From positions 46,223,733 to 46,287,732 of the forward strand of contig NC_068571.1 of the NCBI RefSeq assembly GCF_025698545.1: a stretch of DNA of 64,000 bases, in the 5' to 3' direction. The stretch comes from Gossypium raimondii (lineage: Eukaryota > Streptophyta > Magnoliopsida > Malvales > Malvaceae). Below the pieces are notes generated by a model. It made no database searches. It worked only from the letters and a program-made list of their open reading frames with translations, and was not told where the DNA came from. Shown here piece by piece: positions 46,911 through 59,196 of this stretch; position 1 is the first letter of the stretch; each line of letters starts with the position of its first letter. The translations under genes and the position numbers were made by a program.

Positions 46911-47897
46911 TTAATAATTATTATATAACATGTGATAATATTTTTTGGTACTTTATTCATGTTCAAGATTTATAAATATCCTTCCAACAATATTATCTCC
47001 AAGATTCGAATCATATTCTCTTCTTAAAAATAAAATGTATCTTGTCATTATAATATTCAATACGGTTGGTTATATATTATAATATCAAATAAGATTAATT
47101 ATCCTACTGTTAATTTATATTCCAAAAGGGTAACATAAATTTTAACCCGCTAGATTAGCAACTATATTTACTTTGGTATCTATATTATTTTATTCACTTT
47201 GATATCTAAATTTTAAAAATATAAAAATTTTATGAGGCAAGAAAATAATTGCAAAGTTTAAATACCAAAAGAAAGCCAAAATTATATAAACCCTTCAGAA
47301 AACGTGTAAAAATTTCAAAACATTCTTGTGTCCATAAAAGCATAAATATGCATAAACGATACTAATAGCCAAATAGATGAAAGGTAAATTTTACAAGTAT
47401 TAAAATGGTTAAATCGTTTAATTTTAATGTTCCATATGATAATATCCCTGAAATTTAAAATCAAGTACCTATGTTCCATATCAATTTTTTTGAATCTAGT
47501 ATCCAAACAAATTTTCTTTTGGATTTGCATATCAAAAAATCCAAAACCTTTCACCCCTCAAATTCAAGTTCCCAAATGGTTCATAACGGGAAAAATGTTT
47601 TAGTGAGGGCATAGCAAGAATAAAGTGTACGTCGAAGCATATAATCCACAAGTACCAAAGCTAACCATGCAAAAAAATCTAAACACTAATAAAATAAAAC
47701 AACATAATATGCTATCCTCGGGGAACGTTAAGTTTAAACTCATACTTGGATACACCGTGGACGTGCACTTCAATAGTGCAATTTCACCAACAGCAATGCG
47801 TTTTCCCAAAAAAAAACCTACTTAATGTAGAATGTACAAACTACAAAAGTTTGAGCCAAAATCATTGACAGATATCGTACAATACATGTCCATCTAA
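46911..47897. other. Intergenic, AT-rich; right part is probably the 3' UTR of FIP37
   Basis: Nothing recognisable from 46911 to about 47600. The last 250-300 bp before the stop codon at 47898 are presumably 3' UTR of FIP37 on the minus strand. Confidence 0.4.
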
Positions 47898-50800
47898 TTA
47901 AGAACTGTTCCCAGTTTCATCGGTTATCATCTCATCTTTAACCTTTTCAGTATCAGAGACTATACCTGTCTTGTTATTGTCTTCAGTCGGCAGCATCTTG
48001 TGCTGCAGCTCTAGATTAAGCCTATTAATCTCGTCGTCTTTCTCTTCTAATTTCTCTTGCAAGATAAACACCTGCAGCACAACCCAGCTGAATTATCAAA
48101 CTTAAGCAATTACAACAGCAACATAAATGATAAAACAACATGACGAAATACTAGTATATTGGTGCCGGCTAAATGAACATGATTAGCATTTGGTAAAATA
48201 TAAACCAAGAAACATCCAACTTGATGTAACTATGCCTTCATCAGTAAAATAGCAATTGGTGAATATATGACCCTCCTTGAATATGATAAATATAATATAC
48301 AAGAAGTAGTAGAATTGTTATTAACTGAATTGAGTCAGCAGATACAGTCTACCTGGTGATAACCATCTAGTGTTATCAAGGGCACAAGGTACACTCTAGG
48401 CACTAGAACCCTTATATCACCTCAGGCATAAAAATACTTGCTTGAGTGATGTGTGCGTATAAACTTCAACAATTACAATAATTGACACTAAACAGTGGTC
48501 CAATTTATCTACAAAAGACAATGTGTATAATTTCCTTATGATCCCATGTTGAATACTCAAATACTGAGAAGTGGAGAGCTTGATACTCTCCCTTTTTTTA
48601 CTAGTAAAAGTACATCTCATGAAAAAAGTTAAAATAAAGAGAAATTAGAGAGCTTCAATCAATTGGGATTTTTTAAAGCCTATTGCCTTAAAAAAAATAC
48701 CTAGCACATTACTAACTTAGCCTGAAAATGTCTGCATCAGTTTTATTATCTAATGTTAAGGCACAAAGCGCAACCACACCTAGGCGCACACCTTGATAAC
48801 ACAGCAACTATCAAAATGAAGATTTTAATTTTGTCGACAAAAGATAGAGTTTTTAGTGGATTCACGAAAGTGTGCTCGCTTAAGAGAAATATTTTGCCAA
48901 TATATACTGTCGGAATGGAAAATAATTGTCCAGTCAAAAGCCCAGATATGATTTACAGTGAAACATGATATGTCTAAGGAAAATGCTATTTGTTCGGATG
49001 GATTGCCATCTCTTCTCTAGTATGTGAGACGTCAATTATTACTTTGGCATTGAAGACATTAATTATTATTTCAAGAAAGATGTTAACTTTAGGAGATCTA
49101 CCTTAACTAAAAGTCTTCTTTAATTAAAATAATCTTTATGGTATTAGAAGTTTTTCTTTATTTGATGTTCTAATTTCCTTAAGTTTTTATTCATACAAGT
49201 AAACCTATGTAACCTCTATTTAAGAGGCTGATTGACAGCAAAAAAATTAAGAAATTATTTAATTTCAAAGGTTTAGGACTCTCTCTTTAATGAGTCTAAG
49301 GTAAGGGACTCCCTTTGATGAGTTTCACTCACTCATCATAGGTTATTCTCGCAGCAAGAATCATAACAAAAGGAAAAACCCCTCAATTGGAAAGTCTACT
49401 ACTATGAAGTACGGACACGACGATACGATAATTTTAAAAAAATGAGGATAAGGATATGGCAGGACACAGCAATAAAAAATTCTTTTATATATTTTATATA
49501 TTAATATTCAATAAATATATTGATATTTTTATCAATATAATTAAATGTCATAATATTGAAAATATTTTATTATCACACAATTTATATCCTAACTTCCAAT
49601 CTATTAAAAAAAATCAAAGTGATATATATTTTTCAGAATACATATTAATTCATTAATTATATTTAATGGTGTACAGCAAACCCCATTATATCTTAGAAAA
49701 CTCAGACCCAGTCAACTATTAATTCACTTTTCACTTAGAGGGTAAGTTAAATGGCCCGTCCTTTATTTTTTTCCTTTTCCTTTCTCATCTTTTCAGTTCT
49801 CTCTTATATTTGCTTCTCTCTCTGTCTCATCTTCCTCAACCTAGAACCAATGTCACCGCTACCACTTCGGCCACCATCAACAATGTCGAAATATTGAAAA
49901 ACACCCCCATTATATCTCCCTCAACCTCCTAATCACATGCACCAAATTAGATTTTAGAAAATCTCAACAATAAAGTGTAGATCTAGGTTTCAAATAGAGA
50001 ATTCCTATCACTAACTTTCAACCACCAAAATCCTGTGTCCTTGCATGTCTCATATCTGACCGTGTCTGATATTTATTATTATTTTGTCATATCCTGATGT
50101 GTTTGATATGTATTCTGGCATGTCGACAGCGTGCCCGTGTCGACAGCAGTACAAGGGACTTTTCGGTGTGTCCGTGCTTCATAGTAGTAGACTTTCCGAC
50201 AAATTGTCTGATGACTCAACTTGTAAGTTGAGACCGTAACAATTTGATATCAAAGCTAGACACCATAGGTGATTCCAACATCAAAGAGCATTGATGCAAA
50301 ACTGGAAGTAGTCTAGAATGGTTGAAAGCATTGACAAGTTGCAATAAGCTATTGCAACAAATGTCATTTCAAAGACAAGAATTGATGACTTCCAACCAAA
50401 ATCATGAAAGGGAAAAAGGTTTGATAGAGGAAACAACAATGTCAACAAAATAAGTTGTCGACAGAATAGACAAGAGAACAAGACAAAGTCAACATGTGGA
50501 TCAAGAACTGTGTCACGATATACAAAGTTACTTTTGACCTTTGACGGTACAAAAGATCTTTTGATTTAGCTACACAAGAGTGAGTAATTTTCTCAAACCG
50601 GAAAACAACTAAGGTAGATCCGGCGCAAGGAATATTGCACTTTGAGATTTGCCCCACCATTGAAGATTAACCCTTAAGGTGAATTGGTGACCTGCCACAA
50701 ATTGTAGGGGTAATTTAAGTACTTTTCGGTACTTAACGAACTTGTTTTTAAATCGTTTCGTGTTTAATTATTTACATTTTTAGTTTTCTTAACTTAGATT

Positions 50801-53800
50801 CAAATTATTGCAAAATAAGCATTTTTACGTAATATATCGAGTTAGTTGACCTATTGGGCCAATATCAAACTTAAGGTAGTTCTAATGATCTAATTGAGTG
50901 TACAGGACACCTATTTTCAGGCACGAAAGCATCAAGAACAACAACTGAGTCACAACACAACCAAACCAACACAAGAATTTATAATCAAAGTTGTATGTAG
51001 CGACACGCACCAGGCTGTGTCGCGACACAGGTCTGACGGAGGGCAAAAATTAATTAAAGGTGTTTTTGTCTACACAATCCATATTTAGTGTGATTAAGGC
51101 TTGTATTTGACCTAAACTGGGTTGCTAACTTTGTCTATAAATAGGAGGCTTATGCTCAACTAGGGAGAGCTTTTGCCAAGCCATTTTAAGGTTTTAGTTT
51201 AGTAGTTTAAGATTTTAACTTCTAAGTCCTTTCGGGAGATTAGTGAGCGAATGTGGGAGTGATTAACGAAAGAATAATAGTTTTCATATGAATTAGTTGG
51301 TATAAATTATTGGGTGCTTAAATCTTAGGATTGACGACCCTAGAAAGTAATCTAAGTTAAACGAGATCTAGAGATAAGTTTATCGAGAAAATCATAATTT
51401 ATACCGGTCAAAAAAGCGAGATCGGAAGATAAAAGAGTATTGGTTGATTAGCTAGGTAGTAGAGGCTGAAAGGTAATACTGATTAGTTAATAACTAATTC
51501 CCTAATAAAACCCGAGCTCTAAAGCAATTTAATCTTTTGTTTGTTATTAGAGAATTTTTCGTTTGTCAACTTTGCTTTTGTAGTTTAATATTTATTTTAT
51601 GACTTCAATTATTGTAATGTAGTTTTAATGATTACAGTTTAGACCTACTATTGTAGACAATATTTTTAGATTTAATTCAACCTCCCTTGGGTACGATCCT
51701 CGAAGTACTTCCAGTACCCGTTGTACATTTACCATATTACAATTTGATCCGTATAGTTGCAGACACCACTGCTATATTTTTATATCTATGTTGTATTTCC
51801 AGTCAAACGTTCACATATTTGGCGGCAGTCAATTGGTTAACCTGAAACGGACTGGAATGTGAGTGGACCAATGTCAATTTCAAGGGTTGTTGGCACGTGC
51901 CAATACAATGTGAGTGGACCAATAGGTCAACTTGTTTACCGCAAAATTAATGAATTCAATTAGGCTTGATGAGGTGATGCAAAATCCTCTTCCCTAACCT
52001 TGTTCAGGCAATGAATTTGACATGATCCTTAAAAAAAAAGCAACTAGCAAGAACTGCAAGCATGCCAAGAAAACCATGGTAACAAACAAGCTAGTGTACT
52101 AACGATACCAACATGGCAATGACGACTCCATCTTCTTTTGCTAAAAAAAACTCTGGGCATGAAGGTATATCAACAATAAGTTCAAGTCCAAGTAGTGCAA
52201 TAGACTCCCTTTAACAAGTTCATCATAGGTTATTCTCGCGGCAAGAATTGTAACAAAGGAAAAACCCCCTTAATTGTAGTAGACTTTTTGGCATATCATC
52301 CGATGACTTGATCCATAAGTTAGGACCATAGCATAGTACCATATGACATGGCATTTCACAATGACTTAAAGTCCCCTTTTCAACTTTGTCCTTAAGTTAT
52401 AGATTTATAACCAAGAGCTTAGGATGGTGGTAATTCTCTCTTTTCCTCAATCATGACCATTCATGCAAGTCATCCCTTTGATTAGACAAGAATGGTGTTA
52501 TGGTCTCGAGTTTGGGGTTGACTAGTCTTTGCCCTTATTTTGATTCCTATTGCCTATGGTTATGGAAATCTAAAGGAGTTGCCTACTATTAAACTCTAAA
52601 GGAGAAAACTACATTGGAATAGTTGTTTTGAATTGAATAACATCTTCCTAGGTTAAGCCACAAACTGTTTGAATTGCCAAATCGCCCATGTCACTTTTGG
52701 TTCCAGATTCAATTGATAGAATGAGAGCTATGCTTCTCCTAACATGTAGAAGACATCCAACCCAACCTTATCTTGAGAGGCAATATTATTTGTTGGCCAA
52801 ACATCTCTCGTTTATGTAGCCAAACAAGGGTTTCATCCGATCCATTATATGTAGGAAAATCAAGTTTGATGTATTTAGGTACTATTTCCCTACCCACGTT
52901 GCCATCATGGACTGTTGTATGTCCATGATGCTTCTACTACTAAAACAAACCCCAAAGTGTGCATTTTGGTCACAAGTACAGTTTGGGATTCCTTGGTCAA
53001 AAGTCTCTATCCCTTTCCCAAGAAAGAACTTGCACAACAGAACCTAAATATGTTCTAACTTTGCATCAACTCGTGCCACTAATGCAACCAACCACGCTTC
53101 ATGTTAAGTCAAAGCCTTGTATAGTAGGTTTCGAATTTTCTCATCTAAGGTTTTCTCGTTCTTGGTGCCTAGCTCAAATACCAAATTGTTACAATCCCGA
53201 ATCTAGGATCAAGTCACGAAACATGAAACAGGAATCAGATTCAACTAAAGGATCTTTGCCCTCATTTATTTCCCTAGTTTTGCCTATGGTTGTGGAACTC
53301 TAGTAGAGTTCCCTACCACAAAACTCCTACCTTTAATTTACTGAAACTTTCAACTTTCAACTTGTTTATTCATTAATAATTTTCCTCTTAAATGAAGGTT
53401 TACAATTTAAGAAACAAAATGAAATTCCTAATTTCATGTTCTAAGGAAAAGAAAATGACAACCAAGTATCCTAATTTATTAGGAAAGTTTATTTAAACTA
53501 ACAAGGAAATTTTAAGAACTCAAAATCAAATCAAAATCTGAATCAAATCTCCTAACAAATCTTCTTATCTTTCCCTTACCTCAAGTCCTAAAAAAATGGA
53601 GATATTTTACTATTACTGAGCTCTCTAATTTAATCAAAAAGTTTCAACTAAAAATTGCAATTCACCAATATGTTTCATTTCCCTCAATTTCTTTTCTAGT
53701 TCCTGATAATACCTTAACCTTGGATAGATTGTAAGCAAAGTTTTGGGTTTGAGCTTTTTTCTTTTTCCTTTTTCACACAGATTTGCTTCTATTTTGGCTT

Positions 53801-56800
53801 TTCTAGATAATAAGTGTCATCTCAAGTCCTAAAGGAAAGAAAGGTGAAGGCATGAAGCTATGAAACTGTTTTTAGAAAAAAATGATAAGAGAAAAAGGTA
53901 GTGGGAATAGTAGTAGGATACGAAAGTGATAAGTCTACAAAATAAGCGCTCAAAGAGGAGGTTCCAGATATAAATAGCGTCAAATAGAAAAAACACTTAT
54001 TGCTCCAACTTTACAATGACATGGTGCAATGACATCAAGCGGGAAAGAAGATGCATGATGGAGAGGAAGAGCATCTAGTGTTGCTTGTACATTAAAAGTT
54101 CATTTTTCTTCCATAAATTATTATCTTTCCCACTCTATAACATAGCAATATAATGATCCTATCTCAAAACATGTCTTAGCTTCTTCAAGCAAATGCCAAT
54201 TATCATGCAAATAAAGGGCACTATTTTTTGTCAAATAAGGAAAGTAGGCGTATATAACACATGATATGACTCAGCATGATGGTTATATTGAGGTCAAGTG
54301 GCACGGAAATGGCAATTTCATGATTATAAGGGAATTTCCATCTGATGCTCATTTAATGTATGGTATTTGATGATTCAATTTAATGAGAAGATTAAAGATG
54401 AGAGAAAGATAACAACCATTTCATTTGATCTTTCCGCATCATTTGTCAGCCCCTCCATTTGTTTGTATAATGCTGCATGCAACAGAACAGCAACGATCAA
54501 AGATGAGCATGAACCAAATTTTCAACCATGGAATAACAATTTCAATTACGGAAAGGCAGAGAGCATATTCAAGTTCTCATTATCCCAATCTGGTTCATTC
54601 AACCAAAACTCATAACTTATTTAACACGGACCTTCAAATTGACTTCTAAGTTCTGCATTTTGAGATTTTTGTAAGGCCAGTTTCATGGCCAATTCATGCA
54701 TCTGCATTGAACAAAGAGTAAGTAAAAACAAGCATAAATAACAAACCAATGTCACAACATAATAAATCATATGCAGCTTTGAAAGACCTTCTAATCTATT
54801 TCAGGATTCATTCCAGTTCGAAGTGCAAAGATGCTTTTACAATGCAGCCTGTAATTATCACAATCGATCTATTTGCCACCCCCTAATTTTATTATGGGGG
54901 AGATGAATGCTTAAACACATAAATTGGCATGCACCAACAAAGCAATGCATGTATTACCGCATACCTTTCCTTCCTCTGCTTGAGTACCAATCTCCTCATT
55001 TTCCTCTTGCAATGTTCTACACTTTGCCATCAGCATCTTTCCCATTTTGCTTTGAGGAGTAAAACTAACAGCGGCAATATTTTCCTGCAGCTCTTTAACT
55101 TTCTTGTCCTTTTCCTCAACCAAATTCTAGTACCATAACAGTAGAACTATAAATAACTGATCCATAAGCACAATGGATTACTTAACAGCATTTATCTCCA
55201 CTTCTAGCATAATGACATTAAAATAACACTGTATCTGTATGGGTAATCTATAAGCACAGGGCAACCTAACAGCAGATTAAACTTACAGGCCTCAACTTTT
55301 AAATCTTTAACATGTTCTAGATTACCAACCAGAAACGAATAAGAAGAATTTGGATATGCATAAAGTTTAAAAAACAAACAGAAACCGAACTTGTTTCAGG
55401 CCTAATCCATTGTGACACCAACTTGTCAAAATTTCCAAACCACCCTAAAGTCCAAAAGCCCAAAGATTAACTACAAATAGTAATATTACAATGGTCCATC
55501 TATGGCTTCTAATACAGTGCCTGCCAGACAAACATGTTACTCCCTTTATGATTCCTTTCTCCCCAAATTCATTCTACTTCATTTAGAAAACAGATACCCT
55601 TGCACTGATAAGCAAAAAGGAACTTTAAGAACAAACCTTTAAACGAGTAAATTCCTCATGAATGGCAGGATCTAGTAGTAACCTTCTGGCCTGTCACATA
55701 AGCCACAAAGAAAATTAAACAGGTAGAAAGGTGCAAAACATCCTTTAGTTCTGGGTCATGTAACAGAAACGGTAAAAAATCATGTCTAACAAATATCTGG
55801 ACAAAAAAGAATAAGAGAAGCAGATATTTGATGAAATCAGACCCATAAATTACACAACAAAATGTTGAATCGCATAAAAATGTTAGGAAGTAACAAGAAC
55901 AATTCGCTTAAATACAGAGGGCAGGTTCGATTGGGAATTTGGAACCATTAAGACAACTTATAGTGAAAACTCAAAACTCAAAAGACAGATATAATGCCAA
56001 TATCAGATTATTGGAATGCATAAAATAAGGGTACATAAGCTCTTATGAAATGCATTTTATGCATTTTTCTTGACCATCCTCCCAAGTAGAAAATAAAACA
56101 ACAAAAGCAAAGTAGTATATAATATCTGCTAACAGAAATAACATCATTCACTTTGAAGTGAGCATTAGATAATACCTGCATTGATGGTGGCTTCAGTTGA
56201 ACTTTCAAGTCACGAACAGCTGACTGGAAATTAAAAGAGATTTTGGTCATAGTTGGCCAAGCTATTAGACAATCATGTCCAAGTAATCAATGCACTAAGT
56301 GGGGCATAATGCTTTATACAAGAGAATAACCAAAAAAAGGGTCAGGGTGATTGTATAGAAGTAAGAAAAAATGGTAAAGGTGCCCCCAGAAATTCTTTCA
56401 GAATCTGAAGTAGAATAAAGGTCATGACAATCTACACCACAAGCAACAGCAAAGAGAAACTCCCAAAAGGAAGATCGTAAAGGATTGCACATAGATGAGC
56501 AAAACGAATTCTCACTCCACTAGATTTAAAGGAGTCCTCTCCGACTTGAGAATCAACAATAGACAAACATCAACAGTGGAAAAATAAGAAAATATGCAGT
56601 TTCCTCAAGAAGTAAATGCAGCATACATTTGAGATAACATATTCACCAGCAAGTCCTAATGGTGCACATATTAAAACTAAGGTTTTGCATGGTATGGTGG
56701 AAAGAAAATTGGAAAAGAAGAAAAGTAAAAAGATAGAAAATATATTTTTCTTTCCATTGGTGTGCTTGGTAGGAAAGATGAAGAAATGAAAAGAATTAAG

Positions 56801-59196
56801 TAATTTTCTTTACATCATTGCTTGGTAAAGTTGAAAAATGAGAGGAAAGAAAACGATTTTTTAAATAAAAAAAAAAGAGGATAATCTTGTAAATATGCAC
56901 ACTTGTATCTCTTTACTTTTCCCTCCTCTTATCATACCAATTTGGAATGATTTGTTTTTATGCATTATGATGGAAAATGGTCATCTTTCAGAATTTTTCC
57001 TCTCACTTCTCTTTCCCACCAAGAACACTGAAATTTTATTTTCTTTCAACTGTTCCACTCTACTCTTTCCATCTTTCTACATTATCACTCAACCAAGCAC
57101 ACCCTAAAAGATGAGTCTCTTCAATAGCAATCTATACTGGAATTAAAATGTTTTTTAGAACAATCATTACTGCACCTTGATATACTTTTTGCTTATCTTT
57201 ACCAGAAATATCCAAAAATTTATCTCATCCTCGCACATTGCCATATTCCACCAGTTAGACAGCAAACAGCATGCTAAACAATCATAGATGGTAGTCAAGA
57301 GGGAAAACAAAATTAAAAGATGTCACCTTCAACTCAGCAATCTCCTGCTCACGCTTTGCAAATGTTACAATAAAGGCAGCTTCTTTTTTCTTGGCTTTTT
57401 CTAGCTGAAAATAAGAACAAAGCATGCATGAAATTCTGATTAACAGATAAGAACAGTTAATGCAGAAAATATATAGTGAGAAAGTAAGCAATATCAAGTT
57501 CTTACTTGTTCCTTCAGTGTCTCCTCAGAGGATTTCAGAGTTTGAAGATAATTCATTACTAACTTGGGTTCTACAGAAAATGGAACAAAACAATTGCTCC
57601 ATCAGAAAAGTAGCATACCTAAAATGATCAATATTTAATAGAACTTCGAACTGGAAAGGTAATCAATAGGGCCTAATATATGAAACATAAATATAGAGAA
57701 GACTACAAGAAAAGGCAAACCAGGAGCTATTCCAGCTGGAATGAAGGGCTCATTCTGAAATGCAGAATGCCATTTCTGAATCTCTGATTTTGCAGTTTCA
57801 AGCTCCGTCTAAAACAGAAAACATCATAATAAAAAAATCCAAAAAAAGAAGAGAAATAAGAGGAAAAGGAGAGAAAAGGAAGTACAGTTTATGAAAAAAG
57901 GTATGAAAGCTCAGGTGGTTGCCATTATATTCTTCAACCATGAAATTTTTTATGGACTAAGCTAATTCCACGCCTATATAATACCATTTCAAAGTGAAAA
58001 GGACAGAAAGAGCTAACATGTACATGATAGCTAGAGTCCTCAAGACAAGTCCCTTTCCAAGCCTATTATAGAATCGTTTTATTTTAGAAAGGATAAAAAA
58101 AAAGGAAGAAAGGAACACTGTAAAATATCCAAAAAGGTCCTAAGTCAACAAGGAAGCATAAAACTTGTACAACCAAAAAGACAAAACTTTGAAAAATCTA
58201 TGTTGTAGATGGTTGTTCATATAAAACTTATTCTTTTGTGAAGGAAAATTTCCATGCTTAATGTCTTAGTATCTATAGTATTTCCAAGTAGGTGAGTTTA
58301 CAACATTTATTTATTACACATATACAAATTAAACAAAGAAACAATTCGATGATATCAAACAATGGATGATACATACTTGGCACGTTGCAAGGGTGTCCTT
58401 ACAATTCTGAAGGCTGCAAAAGGAGGAAGAAAAAAAAAAAAAGAATCACGATAAAAAGTGAAGATAAATCTCACAGAAAATTGCAAACAAACAAGCAGTT
58501 ACATAAACGTAATAATCTCATAGGTATAAGTCATTCTATGCATTACACCTCTCACGAAGTGACAAAATCATCCCTGTTGCTACACCGGGGGCAGTTTCTT
58601 CTACTTTAGAATTGCCCTACAATACAAACAGACAAAATTCCTCGGGTTAAAATAACTAAACTAATATATTTTGTTTCTCCACAAATGGCTTCTCGAAGTC
58701 AAGTGATAAATGAGTAGGAAATGAATAAGGATGAAAACTTAGAGCACTAGGGTTCCATATTCAAAATTTCCCTCAAATCCATTGGGTTTAACAACAACAA
58801 CAACAATAATAATAATAATAATAAACCTTAAAAACTATTGCTACCTTTTTTGATCCAAAAATATCGTCCTCATCGTACTCAAGATCACCAAAACTTCTTT
58901 TATTACCTGAATATGCATTTGAAAGAAAAAATAATAATACAAATTGTTCATTTAAATAAATTGATAAAAAAAATATTGTAGGAAAAGAAGGAATCAAATA
59001 AGGTTAACCTGAATGCCTTGCACTATGACTCCCAGGAAAGTCACCGCCAAAATCGTCATCCTATTCTCCAAAACACACCCATTTATCATTGGAAAAGGCA
59101 AAAAAGATATTAGAAACCCTAAAATGGAATGCATTAGCGCTGCATAGTAAAGAGAAAGAAGCAACTGACATCATCGAGATGCGCGTGAGAAGCCAT
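47898..59196 (-). CDS. FIP37: FIP37 (WTAP/Mum2-like) subunit of the m6A RNA methyltransferase complex, 14 exons
   Basis: Minus-strand exons are 59196-59170, 59060-59009, 58906-58845, 58616-58549, 58413-58377, 57808-57721, 57570-57506, 57404-57327, 56223-56176, 55690-55637, 55126-54965, 54701-54632, 54472-54417 and 48071-47898 (1041 nt, 346 aa). All are GT-AG and phases agree throughout. FIP37 is the plant WTAP homologue: with MTA, MTB, VIRILIZER and HAKAI it deposits N6-methyladenosine on mRNA in nuclear speckles and is needed for embryo development. Visible: an acidic head (DDDFGGDF; RSFGDLEYDEDDIFGSKK), TGMILSLRESLQNCKDTL, then a long coiled coil containing ARRLLLDPAIHEEFTRLKN, SFTPQSKMGKMLMAKCRTLQ and LQKSQNAELRSQFE, and an acidic, low-complexity tail. 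Length matches the family (about 330). The last intron is 6.3 kb and full of transposons; the others are ordinary. Exon 13 begins with Ala where the family usually has Gly. Confidence 0.95.
48368..48804. mobile_element. hAT-type MITE, 437 bp, in the last FIP37 intron (sister of 42796-43281)
   Basis: Ends are TAGTGTTATCAAGGGCAC (48368) and ACACCTTGATAACACAG (48804). Flanks are TAACCATC (48360-48367) and CAACTATC (48805-48812), an 8-bp duplication with two mismatches. Shared interior blocks with the translocator-intron copy include CCTCAGG, TACTCAA and CCACACCTAGGCGCACACC. No transposase. Confidence 0.8.
49081..50241 (+). mobile_element. Copia-type LTR, split by a nested element
   Basis: The LTR runs from TGTTAACTTT (49081) to GACCGTAACA (50241), a TGTTA...TAACA inverted pair. 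Without the nested 805-bp insert it is about 356 bp, a usual copia LTR size. Directly after it TTGATATCAAAGC (50244 on) matches the initiator-Met primer-binding pattern TGGTATCAGAGC with two or three changes. TATTTAAGAGGC near 49218 may be the TATA element. A partial second LTR is at 52195-52335. Confidence 0.7.
49391..50195. mobile_element. Inverted-repeat DNA element, 805 bp, nested in the copia LTR
   Basis: A 28-bp inverted repeat with one mismatch bounds it. The left arm is 49391-49418, beginning AAAGTCTACTACTATGAAG and ending ACGGACAC. The right arm is 50168-50195, beginning GTGTCCGTGCTTCATAG and ending TAGACTTT. The outermost bases of the right arm (GTAGTAGACTTT) are also found in the unoccupied paralogous site at 52275-52287, so the true element end may be nearer CTATGAAG...CTTCATAG (49402-50184). 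No transposase is present. Confidence 0.7.
50242..50702 (+). pseudogene. Primer-binding site and degenerate gag-like leader of the copia element
   Basis: Begins with the primer-binding-like TTGATATCAAAGC. It is followed by purine-rich sequence with glutamine- and methionine-rich short frames typical of a decayed gag start. It is cut off at 50703 by the next LTR. No zinc knuckle or pol domain is seen. Confidence 0.5.
50703..51815 (+). mobile_element. Athila/Tat-like LTR, copy 2 (about 1113 bp)
   Basis: Opens TGTAGGGGTAATTTAAG (50703) and ends ACGTTCACA (51815). It shares, in order, GAGTGTACAGGACA (50897), CCTCCCTTGGGTACGATC (51681) and a TTACAA...GACACC tail with the copy at 12131-13054. After the end, TTGGCGGC (51819) resembles the TGGCGCC-type primer-binding site of Athila/Tat elements, but no internal domain follows, so the element is truncated. 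Open frame 50894-51088 is LTR sequence. Confidence 0.65.
52195..52335 (+). mobile_element. Partial second copia LTR, unoccupied version of the nested insertion site
   Basis: GTTCATCATAGGTTATTCTCGC...GGAAAAACCCC...TAGTAGACTTTTTGG...CCGATGACTTGATCC runs parallel to 49325-49390 plus 50184-50240 of the first LTR. It has no sequence corresponding to the 805-bp nested element. It ends near ATAGCA (52335). Probably the 3' LTR remnant of the same copia insertion. Confidence 0.65.
58793..58824. repeat. (AAC)n(AAT)n compound microsatellite in FIP37 intron 3
   Basis: AACAACAACAACAACAATAATAATAATAATAATAA lies about 20 bp outside the 3' end of exon 3, on the intron side. It is an obvious length-variable marker. 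Confidence 0.9.

Larger units (their letters stand above)
48072..54416 (-). other. Last intron of FIP37, 6345 bp, packed with nested transposons
   Basis: Donor ATG|GTTGTTATC (intron from 54416) and acceptor GTGCTGCAG (ending at 48072) are sound. The intron holds a hAT-type MITE, a copia LTR with a nested inverted-repeat element, gag-like debris, an Athila/Tat-like LTR and a partial second copia LTR, listed separately. 52340-54416 has no recognisable element, only AT-rich sequence with stops in all frames; open stretches at 52959-53303 and 54367-54649 are not genes. Confidence 0.85.

Noticed and set aside
52959..53303. 114-residue open frame in the FIP37 intron as a nested gene
   Set aside because: No recognisable domain, surrounded by stops and transposon sequence, and coding-like bias is absent.
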